Below, piece after piece: positions 41,096-50,168 of a stretch of DNA of 64,000 nt. Under the pieces are notes generated by a model that saw only the letters and a program-made list of their open reading frames with translations, searched no databases and had not been told where the DNA came from. Source of the DNA: Aliterella atlantica CENA595. Lineage in GTDB: Bacteria; Cyanobacteriota; Cyanobacteriia; Cyanobacteriales; Chroococcidiopsidaceae. Position 1 is the stretch's first letter; each line of letters begins with the position of its first letter. Location: contig NZ_JYON01000013.1 of assembly GCF_000952155.1 (NCBI RefSeq), positions 62,001 to 126,000 of the forward strand, written 5' to 3'. The position numbers were made by a program, and so were the translations under genes.

Positions 41096-41629
41096 ATGAC
41101 AACTGATAATATTCCCTCCCTAGACAGTCTAGAGTACATCCCTTTTTTGGATGCTGAAGGTCAATTACCAGAACAATTTCAAGGCAAAGTGGGAGTCTAT
41201 GCAATTTTTGACCGCGATAAAATCCTGCAATATGTAGGTTATTCGCGCGATGTCGATCTTAGCCTCAAACAGCATCTAGTGCGTCAAGTCCAAAAATGTT
41301 ACTGGATCAAAGTGCAAACGAGCGATCGCCCCAGTCGCACTTTGCTGGAAAATATCCGTAATGCTTGGCTTAGTGACGGAACAATATCGCCAAGCGATCG
41401 GTCACAAGAATCAGCATGGACTGAACCGATTGATGCCAAAGTTACTATGACGGCTGACGAGCAAAATAGTTATGCATCTGGTGATGAAATGATGCAAACA
41501 AAACTCCTCAAAAATGTCGCGCGGCGAGTCGAACAGCAAATTTTAGCAGAACTTGAGTCTCGCGGTTCGCAAGTGCCAATTCGCTTTAATCCCAAGCTTA
41601 AAGAAAAAGGTTTACTTGATTTAAAATAA
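41096..41629 (+). CDS. GIY-YIG domain protein
   Basis: A 177-residue protein with an N-terminal GIY-YIG nuclease-like domain at about residues 28-85. GVYAIFDRDKILQYVGYSRD shows the paired GVY and YVG elements and the following Arg of the active site. The C-terminal part (NARRVEQQILAELESRG-like, rich in charged residues) is helical. Similar stand-alone cyanobacterial proteins are not characterised. The start ATG at 41096 is close behind the upstream small gene. Confidence 0.82.
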   Translation: MTTDNIPSLDSLEYIPFLDAEGQLPEQFQGKVGVYAIFDRDKILQYVGYSRDVDLSLKQHLVRQVQKCYWIKVQTSDRPSRTLLENIRNAWLSDGTISPSDRSQESAWTEPIDAKVTMTADEQNSYASGDEMMQTKLLKNVARRVEQQILAELESRGSQVPIRFNPKLKEKGLLDLK

Positions 41630-42024
41630 GTTATTTGAGTAAAAAACAAATATTGCAAATATTAGTTGGCATTTATGTAATATTAAACTGCTGACTTTTT
41701 TGTTTTTTGACCATTTTTGTCTTTGGCAAACATGACTTTTGTCATAGATTAAATTGTTAGCTACCTCTATAAATATAGTCATTAATAAATAAGTGTGACA
41801 GTTGCTAACTGGTCTACTGTGTGACAGTTGTACAAGGGGCTACAAAAGACAAAATCTATTGTTTTGATTCGTTAGATTAAATATGTTGAAGAGGATAAGT
41901 TACAGGCTCAAACAGAGCTAGCTCAAAAGATCTGCAAGTAGCGCTCGCAGCAAATCTGAAACTTTTTAAATCGTTTTAACGACATTCTAATCAACTGAAA
42001 AATCTAACAGTCAAGGTAATTATT
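41630..42024. other. Promoter region of the outer-membrane protein gene
   Basis: A 395-base AT-rich gap. It contains a 12-bp direct repeat GTGTGACAGTTG at 41793-41804 and 41819-41830. No coding sequence or hairpin terminator for the GIY-YIG gene is clear. Confidence 0.6.
41793..41830. promoter_or_regulatory. 12-bp direct repeat, putative regulator site
   Basis: GTGTGACAGTTG occurs twice, start to start 26 bp, about 200 bp upstream of the outer-membrane protein gene. This spacing would place two protein copies roughly two and a half turns apart. The factor is unknown. Confidence 0.4.
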
Positions 42025-42567
42025 ATGAAACGGTTTTTAACAAAATTAGCAACATTTTCTACTCTATCTGTATTAGCAACTGTTCCTATTTTTATGTCAG
42101 TAGGACAAGCATCTGCCCAACCTACAAATCGACCTACAGGTACTAAAGCTAGCTATATTGGGGCTGGAGTTTCTGCTGGTGTTACTAACGGCGGACAAAC
42201 AGGAGATGCGGCTACATTTGGTGGCAACATTCAAGGGCGTTATGCAATTCCAAATACGCCTCTTTCTGCACGCGGCGCAATTCTATTTAGTGACGAAACA
42301 AGCGCGATTATGCCTATGCTTTCCTACGATGTTCCTGTTACGAACAGAGCCAATGTTTATCTCGGTGCAGGCTACTCATTTGTAGAAGCGAATGGCAAAC
42401 CTACTCCTTTAGGCAATAAAGATGCAGTCGTGCTAACTACAGGCGTTGAGGCTGAAGCAACTAGAAATATCATGCTCTACAGCGATGTCAAATTAGGCAT
42501 AGATGCTTATGAAAATACTTCTGTTCCCGCAGTCAGTTTACAACTAGGTGCAGCTTACAGATTCTAA
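42025..42567 (+). CDS. Outer-membrane beta-barrel protein
   Basis: A 180-residue secreted protein with a signal peptide ending at GQASA-QPTNRP. The mature part has alternating hydrophobic strands such as SYIGAGVSAGVTN, NIQGRYAIPN, ANVYLGAGYSFVEAN and VSLQLGAAYRF. The final aromatic F matches the BAM recognition ending. About eight strands fit an OmpX/OmpW-size barrel. The function is unknown. It is monocistronic, with its own terminator. Confidence 0.82.
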   Translation: MKRFLTKLATFSTLSVLATVPIFMSVGQASAQPTNRPTGTKASYIGAGVSAGVTNGGQTGDAATFGGNIQGRYAIPNTPLSARGAILFSDETSAIMPMLSYDVPVTNRANVYLGAGYSFVEANGKPTPLGNKDAVVLTTGVEAEATRNIMLYSDVKLGIDAYENTSVPAVSLQLGAAYRF

Positions 42568-42604
42568 ATACTCTCCTGGGCAATAAGCTTGCATAATTAG
42601 ATAG

Positions 42605-42650
42605 AGTTGGGGTATTGACTGTTGTAAAGACAGCAAACCCCAACTTTTTG
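42605..42650 (+). terminator. Intrinsic terminator of the outer-membrane protein gene
   Basis: Inverted repeat AGTTGGGGT / ACCCCAACT followed by TTTTG, 38 bases past the stop codon. Confidence 0.85.
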
Positions 42651-42772
42651 TCGTGCTAAGATCGGCTTATTACTCGTATGCCGACTGACTTACCGGAGAT
42701 TAACAATCGGTGGCAATCTACTGGGCGGCAGTAACAAGATATATTCTGGAAATCTCCTTATAGTAAAGTGCT

Positions 42773-44818
42773 ATGGTCCAAACTCCCATCTCCAACCCTG
42801 CTACACCCAAGCGCAAACCATCCAAAGTAGAAGGCTTAAAAGAGCGCAGTAATTTTTTACGCGAACCTGTTGCGACAGAGCTTAAGCAAGATACAACGCA
42901 TTTTTCGGAAGATGCGATTCAAATTCTTAAGTTTCACGGCTCTTATCAACAAGATAACCGCGATAATCGCGTCAAAGGGCAGGAAAAAGATTATCAATTC
43001 ATGCTCAGAACGAGAAATCCTGCAGGCTACGTACCGCCCGAATTGTTTGTCACTCTAGATAAATTAGCTGGCGAATATGGCAACCAGACATTAAGAGCGA
43101 CAACCAGACAAGGATTTCAAATGCATGGGATTTTGAAGAAAAATCTCAAAAATGCGATCGCAGCTATTGTTAAAAGTATGGGTTCAACATTGGGAGCTTG
43201 CGGCGATGTCAACCGCAATGTGATGGCTCCGCCTGCACCCTTTAAAAATAAGCCAGAATATCAATACGCGTGGGAATACGCAGAAAATATCGCCCAATTA
43301 CTAACACCCCAAACAGGCGCATATTACGAAGTTTGGCTAGATGGGGAAAAAGTAATTAGCGCCGAAGAAAACCCCGAAGTAGTCGCCGCCCGTCAGCGCA
43401 ACGGTACGGGGACAATTATCCACGATAACCCAGAGCCGATATATGGTACTCACTATATGCCGCGCAAATTTAAGTGTGCTGTAACTGTACCTGGCGATAA
43501 TTCCATCGATTTATATTCTCAGGATTTGACTTTGGTAGTAATTACTAATGACAAACAAGAATTAGTCGGCTTCGATGTGTTTGCAGGTGGTGGCTTGGGA
43601 AGGACGCACAATAAAGAAGAAACCTTTGCGCGGATGGCTGATGAAATTTGCTATGTTGCCAAAGATGACGTTTACGAGTTAATAAAAGCAATTGTCGCTA
43701 CCCAAAGAGATTATAGCGATCGCAGCGATCGCCGTCACGCACGGTTAAAATACTTAATCAACGATTGGGGCGTAGATAAGTTCCGCTCTAAAGTTGAGGA
43801 ATACTTTGGCAAAAAACTAGCACCATTCCAACCCTTGCCAGAATTTAAGTACGAAGATTACTTAGGTTGGCAAGAACAAGGAGATGGCAAGCTATTTTTA
43901 GGCATTTCAGTAGAGAATGGGCGGATTAAGGATGAAGGTTCGCTAAAATTGCGTACAGCCTTGCGAGAAATAGTCACGCAATTTAATTTACCCATTCGCC
44001 TGACTCCCCACCACAACGTAATTTTCTCTGACATCGAACCGAGCAACAAGCAAGCAATTCAAGATATCTTGACGCGGTGCGGCGTACAAACAGATCCAGA
44101 AGCGATCAACCCCTTAGTTAGATACTCAATGGCTTGCCCAGCCATGCCTACGTGCGGCTTGGCAATTACAGAATCCGAGCGGATTATGCCTAGCGTGTTG
44201 AAGCGGATTGAGACGCTGCTAGAGCAAGTAGGTTTGGAAAAAGAGCATTTTGTGGTGCGAATGACTGGTTGCCCAAATGGCTGCGCCCGTCCGTATTTAG
44301 CTGAATTAGGCTTTGTTGGTAGTGCTACTGAGTCGTATCAAGTTTGGCTAGGCGGTTCATCGGCGCAAACAAGGCTTGCCGAACCATATATGGAACGGAT
44401 GCATATCAACGATTTGGAGACGCAATTAAAGCCAATATTTGCCTATTTTAAGCAGGAAAAGCAAGATGGGGAAACTTTTGGTACATTTTGCGATCGCGTC
44501 GGCTTTGATGCAATCCGCGAATTTGCCGAACAATACGAATCAGAAAATGTTGCTGATGCCTATTCTACAGATGATGGCGATGGCTTAATCGAAGCAATGG
44601 CAGATTCGACAATTGCCGATATTACCGAAGAAACTAACGGTCAGGTGGTCGCGATCGCTAGTACCACTACAGCTAATAATAAATTGCGTCGGCGAATTAG
44701 CCTATCTGACGATATTTACTTGCAGCTAAGAGAAGCAGCTACCAACCAAGGCAAACCAATGACTCAATTAGCCAACGAAGCAATCAAGGCTTACTTAGAA
44801 GCTAAAGCAAACGGATAA
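42773..44818 (+). CDS. sir: Ferredoxin-dependent sulfite reductase with C-terminal RHH-like extension
   Basis: A 681-residue enzyme reducing sulfite to sulfide with six electrons from ferredoxin. Siroheme/4Fe-4S ligands are C455 and C461 (CPAMPTC) and C500 and C504 (CPNGC). The N-terminal block [20 protein letters not shown] and [13 protein letters not shown] are typical. After about residue 590 comes an acidic linker and then, from 638, [19 protein letters not shown] followed by [19 protein letters not shown], which reads as a ribbon-helix-helix unit. This tail is not needed for catalysis; it could bind DNA or mediate dimers. rsmE follows 9 bases later. Confidence 0.93.
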   Translation: MVQTPISNPATPKRKPSKVEGLKERSNFLREPVATELKQDTTHFSEDAIQILKFHGSYQQDNRDNRVKGQEKDYQFMLRTRNPAGYVPPELFVTLDKLAGEYGNQTLRATTRQGFQMHGILKKNLKNAIAAIVKSMGSTLGACGDVNRNVMAPPAPFKNKPEYQYAWEYAENIAQLLTPQTGAYYEVWLDGEKVISAEENPEVVAARQRNGTGTIIHDNPEPIYGTHYMPRKFKCAVTVPGDNSIDLYSQDLTLVVITNDKQELVGFDVFAGGGLGRTHNKEETFARMADEICYVAKDDVYELIKAIVATQRDYSDRSDRRHARLKYLINDWGVDKFRSKVEEYFGKKLAPFQPLPEFKYEDYLGWQEQGDGKLFLGISVENGRIKDEGSLKLRTALREIVTQFNLPIRLTPHHNVIFSDIEPSNKQAIQDILTRCGVQTDPEAINPLVRYSMACPAMPTCGLAITESERIMPSVLKRIETLLEQVGLEKEHFVVRMTGCPNGCARPYLAELGFVGSATESYQVWLGGSSAQTRLAEPYMERMHINDLETQLKPIFAYFKQEKQDGETFGTFCDRVGFDAIREFAEQYESENVADAYSTDDGDGLIEAMADSTIADITEETNGQVVAIASTTTANNKLRRRISLSDDIYLQLREAATNQGKPMTQLANEAIKAYLEAKANG

Positions 44819-44827
44819 ATCTATCCT

Positions 44828-45553
44828 ATGCAACGTATAGCGATCGCTACTTCTCAACTACAAGGCAAGCAAATTTTGCTAACGATTGAGCAATATCATT
44901 ACCTCAATCGCGTCTTAAGGTTAAAAGAAGGCGATCGCTTTATTGCTATGGATGGGCTGGGTACGTGGTGGCTAGCAGCCCTAGAAGAGGCGCAGACAGC
45001 CCAAATTGTCGAGCAGATAGCAGTACAAACTGAGCTACCTGTGACCATTACCTTAATGGCAGCATTGCCCAAAGGAAACGGCTTTGATGACGTTGTGCGT
45101 TACTGTACAGAATTAGGTGTAAGTACAATTGTGCCAATCATTAGCGATCGCACTTTACTCAATCCCAGCCCCCAAAAGCTAGAACGCTGGCAAAGAATTG
45201 CCCTAGAAGCTGCCGAACAATCGGAAAGAGCGATCGTGCCAACAATTACCCCACCCGTTACCTTTACTAAGAGTATTAGTACAGTTACAGCTACTTATCG
45301 CTATATATGCGTTGCTCGCGGTGCTAATATGCACTTAAAAAAGGCAATCGATTCTGTACCATTAGTTAGTGAAATAGTTATTGCGATCGGTCCCGAAGGC
45401 GGATGGACTACAACCGAAATAGAAAAGGCGACTTCTACTAATTTTCAAACTGTTTCTTTAGGCAAACGGATTTTAAGAGCAGTTACAGCCCCAATAGTTG
45501 CTCTATCTGTGATTGCGGCTACTTTTGAGGAATCAACCCCAAGAATGAGTTAG
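44828..45553 (+). CDS. rsmE: 16S rRNA (uracil1498-N3)-methyltransferase
   Basis: A 241-residue SPOUT-class methyltransferase. The N-terminal PUA-like part has HYLNRVLRLKEGDRF. The SAM trefoil knot is visible as IAIGPEGGWTTTEIEKA and SLGKRILRAVTAPIVALSVI, and the middle block ALPKGNGFDDVVRYCTELGV is diagnostic. It is 9 bases downstream of sir, so the genes may share a message, although there is no functional link. Confidence 0.93.
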   Translation: MQRIAIATSQLQGKQILLTIEQYHYLNRVLRLKEGDRFIAMDGLGTWWLAALEEAQTAQIVEQIAVQTELPVTITLMAALPKGNGFDDVVRYCTELGVSTIVPIISDRTLLNPSPQKLERWQRIALEAAEQSERAIVPTITPPVTFTKSISTVTATYRYICVARGANMHLKKAIDSVPLVSEIVIAIGPEGGWTTTEIEKATSTNFQTVSLGKRILRAVTAPIVALSVIAATFEESTPRMS

Positions 45554-45605
45554 CTGCAGTAGCCACTTGTTAAAAGAACATCAGCACTACTCGCTGGAAA
45601 ACAAC

Positions 45606-46238
45606 ATGACTGCTGGAAATATAACGACAGAAAAATTAGCCGATTCTCAACACCCTATCAACGATTTAATCCAGCAGCGCTGGAGTCCTCTAGCCTTTGC
45701 CGATAAAACAGTCGAACCCAAAAAATTATCTAGCGTATTAGAAGCAGCAAGATGGGCGGCTTCCTCTTACAACGAACAGCCCTGGAGTTTCATTATTGCG
45801 ACTAAAGATAACCCAACTGAATTTGAGCGTTTACTAAGTTGTTTAGCCCAAGGTAATCAAGAGTGGGCAAAAAACGCTCCAGTGTTAATGATATCCGTAG
45901 CCAAACTTTACTTTGAACGCAACGGCGTAGAGAACCGCCATGCCTTTCATGACGTAGGCGCAGCAGTTGCCAATTTATCTATGCAAGCAACAACTTACGG
46001 CTTATTCGTACACCAAATGGCGGGCTTCGACGTACCATTAACAAAGCAGACATACAACATTCCTGAAGGATACGAACCAGTAGCAGCGATCGCATTAGGT
46101 TATCTAGGAGATGCCAACACCTTATCTGAAAGATGGCAACAGCGAGAACTAGCCCCACGCACCCGCAAACCCTTAGAAAACTTTGTATTCTCTGGTAGTT
46201 GGAATCAGACTTCAGCAGCGATCGGTAATAATCAATAA
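45606..46238 (+). CDS. Nitroreductase family protein
   Basis: A 210-residue FMN-dependent oxidoreductase fold protein. Family features are LIQQRWSPLAFADKTVE, EAARWAASSYNEQPWSFIIA (FMN phosphate contact), FHDVGAAVANLSMQATTYGL and AIALGYLGDANTL. The ATG at 45606 is chosen; the upstream in-frame TTG at 45567 adds a segment with no family similarity. It probably reduces nitro or quinone compounds with NAD(P)H, though the substrate is open. A CGCAGAT repeat follows immediately. Confidence 0.88.
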   Translation: MTAGNITTEKLADSQHPINDLIQQRWSPLAFADKTVEPKKLSSVLEAARWAASSYNEQPWSFIIATKDNPTEFERLLSCLAQGNQEWAKNAPVLMISVAKLYFERNGVENRHAFHDVGAAVANLSMQATTYGLFVHQMAGFDVPLTKQTYNIPEGYEPVAAIALGYLGDANTLSERWQQRELAPRTRKPLENFVFSGSWNQTSAAIGNNQ

Positions 46239-46239
46239 T

Positions 46240-46272
46240 CATCTGCGTTCATCTGCGTGCATCTGCGTTCGC
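46240..46272. repeat. CGCAGAT-type dispersed repeat, copy D3
   Basis: Three tandem units CATCTGCGTTCATCTGCGTG followed by CATCTGCGTTCGC, directly after the nitroreductase stop. Closely matches D1 at 8874. Confidence 0.85.
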
Positions 46273-46348
46273 AAAACAAGTCTAAACAGCAAGTGCAAAA
46301 TCCCCAAAGTACGGAGTATAAATAAAAAACTACTCCTATTTTCTCCCC

Positions 46349-47422
46349 ATGCTTGACGACGTTGCCGCAGCCATTGAACGCCAAGACTACCAAGCCGCTA
46401 ATCAACTACTACAGCCGCTACTAGCAGAAAATCCCCAAAACCCTTGGGTACAATTTTACTTAGCCAAACTACAAGAAGTTTCCGGCGAACTAGAAACTGC
46501 TCAAAAAATGTATCTAACACTGCTAAAAGAGGCAAACAACCAAAAGTTGATGATGCAAGCCCGTCAAGGTTGGCAACGCGTAGAATCAACTATCCAAGCC
46601 CAAAGACAATCAGACATCGCCCAAGCTACAGCAGAACCAAATAGCAACCAAATCGGGGTATTAGTTTTAGAACCTGTCTCTATCGACAAAACTGTAGCAG
46701 CGCAAAAGTTTGCTCAAATCATGCAAATCGATCCCTACACAGCCCGTTTAAAATTACCTAGTCGCGGCTGGAGGTTTTACAAAAGCGGAGCAATTGGCGA
46801 ACTCAAATTCTTAGGTCAGAAGTTAAATGCTGCTGGTATCCCCTGTTTTTGGACAACAATAGCCGAAATTGAGCAAATTCGCGTTTTTCAAGTCAATTAT
46901 TTTCAATCCGTACAAATTTCTACAGCTACCGTCTTCTGTGAAAACGAACAAGGACAAATAGGGGCGCTAAATTTTAACTGGTCGGAAGTAAGCGATCGCG
47001 CGATCGGATTATTACCTATATTTGAACAAGTAGTAGACCGAAATGCTCGTGGCAAACTCCAGCGCAAAACCAGAACTCAAGATTACGCCCACTTTTGCGA
47101 CTTAATTATTCCTAGCAGAAATTGTATTCTCAGGCTGCATGACAACAGCTATCAATACGACAAAGGCGTTACTATTGCACCCTTAGCTAGCCAAACCACA
47201 ATTAGAATTAACTGGAATAGCCTACTCGATTTTCTGCCGAAATATACACCAGCAACACAAATTTGGTCTGATTTCGCAGCTTTTGGCGAAACTGTAATAG
47301 ATAAGCCCGAAATACTAGAGAGCATCAATTCTCACATTCATATACTACGCCGAGCTAAATCTAATTGGGACTCAGCTTTTCAGTTGTACAGCGCCCTAAT
47401 ATTTACCAAAGCAACCCAATAA
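46349..47422 (+). CDS. TPR-containing cyanobacterial protein
   Basis: A 357-residue soluble protein. The first 80 residues form one or two tetratricopeptide-like units (YQAANQLLQPLLAENPQNPW and YLAKLQEVSGELETAQKMYL). The rest, from about 100, is a cyanobacterial domain with LKLPSRGWRFYKSGAIGELK and CDLIIPSRNCILRLHDNSYQ, of unknown function. No signal peptide or membrane segment is seen. It ends at a hairpin shared with the convergent LEA-like gene. Confidence 0.78.
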   Translation: MLDDVAAAIERQDYQAANQLLQPLLAENPQNPWVQFYLAKLQEVSGELETAQKMYLTLLKEANNQKLMMQARQGWQRVESTIQAQRQSDIAQATAEPNSNQIGVLVLEPVSIDKTVAAQKFAQIMQIDPYTARLKLPSRGWRFYKSGAIGELKFLGQKLNAAGIPCFWTTIAEIEQIRVFQVNYFQSVQISTATVFCENEQGQIGALNFNWSEVSDRAIGLLPIFEQVVDRNARGKLQRKTRTQDYAHFCDLIIPSRNCILRLHDNSYQYDKGVTIAPLASQTTIRINWNSLLDFLPKYTPATQIWSDFAAFGETVIDKPEILESINSHIHILRRAKSNWDSAFQLYSALIFTKATQ

Positions 47423-47426
47423 AAAA

Positions 47427-47457
47427 GGTTAAAGAGAAAATCTTTTTCCCTTTAACC
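47427..47457. terminator. Bidirectional terminator hairpin
   Basis: GGTTAAAG / CTTTAACC with a 15-base loop, between the convergent TPR and LEA-like genes. A-rich sequence precedes it (AATAAAAAA), giving a T-run for the minus-strand direction. Confidence 0.7.
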
Positions 47458-47477
47458 CTTAATCTTTACTCTTTTAC

Positions 47478-48191
47478 TTAGCTTTTAGCTGGTTTTACCT
47501 GATTTGCCATATCTAAGAAGCTACTCATATTTGCACCTGGGCGACGACGCTTGCTAGAAGCTGTCGCTGGGTTCAGATACTTAGGAGCAAATGTAGTATC
47601 AGTTTTTTGCCCGTTGCTACTTGCTACTACGCTAGGTTCGTTCTTTATCGGTTCTGCCTTTAGACCTTCCGCAGTTTGAACTAACTCAACTTTACTTTTT
47701 GGTTGAGCAGCAGGTTCGGCTGTCCTATTAGTTTCTTTGGCAGACTTAGCAGCTACAGGTTCAGCAGATTTAGCTGTTTCTTTGACTTTCCCCGTAGCTG
47801 TATTGGCTGTCTCTTGAACTTTGTTTGTAGCTGTATTGGCTGTCTCTTGAACTTTGTTTGAGGCTGTATTTACTGTCTCTTTGGCTTGCCCTGTTGCTGC
47901 ATTTGCTGTTTCTTGGACTTGTTTGGTAGCCGTACTAACCGTTTCTTTAGCTTGTTTTGCTACTGTGTTAGCTGTCTCTTGCACTTGCTTAACTACCGCA
48001 GTCGGATTTATTTTATTGAGCAGACTGCCGTTCTCTTCCGATTCGTCTAGCTCCATAAAGTAGCCGCTGCGCTTTTTGGTTTTAGCTGGCGATGAGGCTG
48101 GGTTTAGCTGTCCTGATTGTGCCTTCTTGCCACCAAGCAAACCCACGAAAAACGATAAAATTCCAGTTAATAACTTCTTAATAGCTCCCAT
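47478..48191 (-). CDS. LEA-like protein with seven tandem 11-residue repeats
   Basis: A 237-residue protein. The N-terminus (GAIKKLLTGILSFFVGLLGG) is a hydrophobic or amphipathic anchor. From residue 70 seven 11-residue units follow: VQETANTVAKQ, AKETVSTATKQ, VQETANAATGQ, AKETVNTASNK, VQETANTATNK, VQETANTATGK and VKETAKSAEPV. This 11-mer periodicity with Ala, Thr, Lys and Glu is that of group 3 LEA proteins, which form amphipathic helices on drying. The C-terminal half is Ala/Pro/Lys-rich and disordered. A desiccation or membrane-protection role is inferred; it could also be a structural coiled protein. Confidence 0.75.
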   Translation of the reverse strand: MGAIKKLLTGILSFFVGLLGGKKAQSGQLNPASSPAKTKKRSGYFMELDESEENGSLLNKINPTAVVKQVQETANTVAKQAKETVSTATKQVQETANAATGQAKETVNTASNKVQETANTATNKVQETANTATGKVKETAKSAEPVAAKSAKETNRTAEPAAQPKSKVELVQTAEGLKAEPIKNEPSVVASSNGQKTDTTFAPKYLNPATASSKRRRPGANMSSFLDMANQVKPAKS

Positions 48192-48759
48192 GACTCTAAT
48201 TTCTCCTTATTTTTAACCAACAAATCTAACTACTATTTTTATTACGTCAAGTAATTATTCTTTATGATGTATTGACTTTTGTTCGCTATCACCCTACTTC
48301 ACATCAAAATGTTAATTTAGCTACTCTCTATTAATAGCGATTTTGATTTTCTAGTAACCCGCCTTGAGAACTATATTTCAGTCAACCCTAAATTATGACT
48401 AAATTAAAAGCAATTATGAAATTTTATCAGCACTGGAAGCAAGATTTTTAGACATTTATTAACAAAATTTAACTTAATTGTGCGTCTGGTATTAATACTT
48501 AGGGGTGTTGGCTGTTAATAGATGTATTTTTATTGATGCAAGTTTATATAAATTCAAAATATCTCTAAGAGTTAAAAGCTAACGACTCAACGTAATATTA
48601 GGTAGAAAGTAGCAACTTTCTCCCTCTAAAGTTTAGGCAGATAGGAGCGAGTAGTTACTAATAACTGGTCAAATTTCTTAATAAGTATCTATATTTAGAG
48701 ACTTGCCAAAATCAACAATATATCTTAGCGATTTCTCCCAGCCAATAATACTAAGGAAA
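48192..48759. other. Long AT-rich intergenic region
   Basis: A 568-base gap between the LEA-like gene start and the glyoxalase-fold gene stop. It has an AT-rich promoter zone for the LEA-like gene and a hairpin GAAAGT / ACTTTC at 48605-48620. No open reading frame or known RNA motif is recognised. A small RNA is possible but not supported. Confidence 0.5.
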
Positions 48760-49185
48760 TTAGGAATCGCCAATCGCAGCACCTTCTAATGGTTGGAAAA
48801 TTGCCTTAGCGTGTTTGTAGTATTTAAATTCCAGCAAATTATAAAAAGGATCTTCTAAAAAGAAAGTGCGATGCTCTAATGGCGAGTTGGGAAAGCGGTG
48901 TTTAGCTTCTTCTCTAAAGAGTAGTTGGTGAGTTTGCGATCGCATAAGTAAATTTTCCCAGTCTGTCTCCTCAGTAAAGATTAAGCCGAAGTGTCTGGGG
49001 TAAATACCTTTTTGTGGTGTTAGTTGTTCTTTAGTTATGTGTGCGACTAACTGATGACCGTACAAGTCGAGAATTAAAGCATGATGAGTTTCGCGCCCAG
49101 CAGTGCAACCTAAGCCATCAATGTAAAATGTTTTTGTTTGGGCAATATTGGTAATGGGAAAGGCAAGATGGAATATGGTTTGCAT
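48760..49185 (-). CDS. Glyoxalase/VOC-fold protein
   Basis: A 141-residue protein of the vicinal oxygen chelate superfamily. The start TIFHLAFPITNIAQTKTFYI and the ending FFLEDPFYNLLEFKYYKH carry the usual His and Glu metal ligands, with a third probable ligand His in IYPRHFGLIF. Members include dioxygenases and lyases, and the reaction here is unknown. It is divergent from the DUF92 gene, whose start lies 43 bases away. Confidence 0.85.
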   Translation of the reverse strand: MQTIFHLAFPITNIAQTKTFYIDGLGCTAGRETHHALILDLYGHQLVAHITKEQLTPQKGIYPRHFGLIFTEETDWENLLMRSQTHQLLFREEAKHRFPNSPLEHRTFFLEDPFYNLLEFKYYKHAKAIFQPLEGAAIGDS

Positions 49186-49228
49186 AGCTACGAAATACTA
49201 AAACTACTCATATTTTGGCAAAACTAAG

Positions 49229-50005
49229 ATGATGCTACCTTTATCATTCCTCAATCCTTGGCTAGTTGCTGTGGGGTTAAACACATTTTTACTCGGTATA
49301 GCTTGGCTTGCTCCGAAAAAACTACTTACACCAGCAGGATTATTACACGCTTGGTTTTTAGGCGTACTAATTTGGGGTAGTTTGGGCTGGCAAGGATATG
49401 TAGTTGTATTATTTTATTTTTTAGTAGGTTCTGCGGTTACTCGCATCGGTATGGCGCAGAAAGAAGCTGAAGGCATTGCCGAAAAGCGATCGGGTGCAAG
49501 AGGACCAGAAAATGTCTGGGGTTCGGCGCTAACAGGGGCTATATGCGCTGTGGGCGTAGTTGCAGCGTCGATTTTGCAGCCAGATAAGCTAGTTACATCT
49601 TTGCTGCTATTAGGTTATGTTGCTAGTTTTAGCACCAAACTATCTGATACCTGTGCTAGCGAAGTAGGCAAAGCTTACGGCAAGCGTACTTATCTAATTA
49701 CAACATTGCAAGCAGTACCGCGAGGTACAGAAGGCGCAGTTAGTCTAGAAGGGACTTTGGCTGGAATAATTGGTTCAATTGCGATCGCTTTAGTTGCTTG
49801 GGGTGTTGGTTTAATTGACTTATGGGGCGTAGTTTTTTGCTTAGTTGCAGCTTTTATTGCCACCAACCTAGAAAGCGTTATTGGTGCAACCATGCAATCT
49901 CAAGTAGATTGGCTAACAAATGAAGTAGTCAATATTATTAACACAGCGATCGGAGCGATCGCTGCTATCTTACTATCCTTAGCCTGGACTTTATCAAACC
50001 AGTGA
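49229..50005 (+). CDS. DUF92/TIGR00297 membrane protein, VTE6-like phytyl-phosphate kinase homologue
   Basis: A 258-residue membrane protein with about six helices. The blocks GARGPENVWGSALTGAICAVG, FSTKLSDTCASEVGKAYGKR and LEGTLAGIIGSIAIAL are typical of DUF92 (listed separately). The Arabidopsis member VTE6 phosphorylates phytyl phosphate in chlorophyll-derived phytol salvage for tocopherol, and cyanobacterial members are reported to do the same. That function is therefore inferred by family. It is monocistronic and followed by a repeat element. Confidence 0.8.
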   Translation: MMLPLSFLNPWLVAVGLNTFLLGIAWLAPKKLLTPAGLLHAWFLGVLIWGSLGWQGYVVVLFYFLVGSAVTRIGMAQKEAEGIAEKRSGARGPENVWGSALTGAICAVGVVAASILQPDKLVTSLLLLGYVASFSTKLSDTCASEVGKAYGKRTYLITTLQAVPRGTEGAVSLEGTLAGIIGSIAIALVAWGVGLIDLWGVVFCLVAAFIATNLESVIGATMQSQVDWLTNEVVNIINTAIGAIAAILLSLAWTLSNQ

Positions 50006-50014
50006 ATATCACTG

Positions 50015-50157
50015 GTCAAGCCGCAAAGCGGCAATTTGTAATTACAATCAGTAGGGGCTTGAACCCAACACGCAATTGTTAACCACACTCATCAAAGATT
50101 TGGAGTTCGCAAATACCTTCTTTAATTACGAATTACGAATTACGAATTACGAATTAT
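50015..50157. repeat. TCAAGCC-bounded element E2 with ATTACGA array
   Basis: Begins GGTCAAGCCGCAAAGCGGC, contains GGGGCTTGAACCC at 50055 and ends in five AATTACG units (50123-50157). It has the same design as E1 at 13271-13430. It lies between the convergent DUF92 and purF genes. Confidence 0.65.
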
Positions 50158-50168
50158 TTTGGTTACTG

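Noticed and set aside
48192-48759. Small RNA gene in the long gap upstream of the LEA-like gene
   Set aside because: Only one short hairpin without a terminator T-run is present, and no known cyanobacterial RNA motif is recognised.
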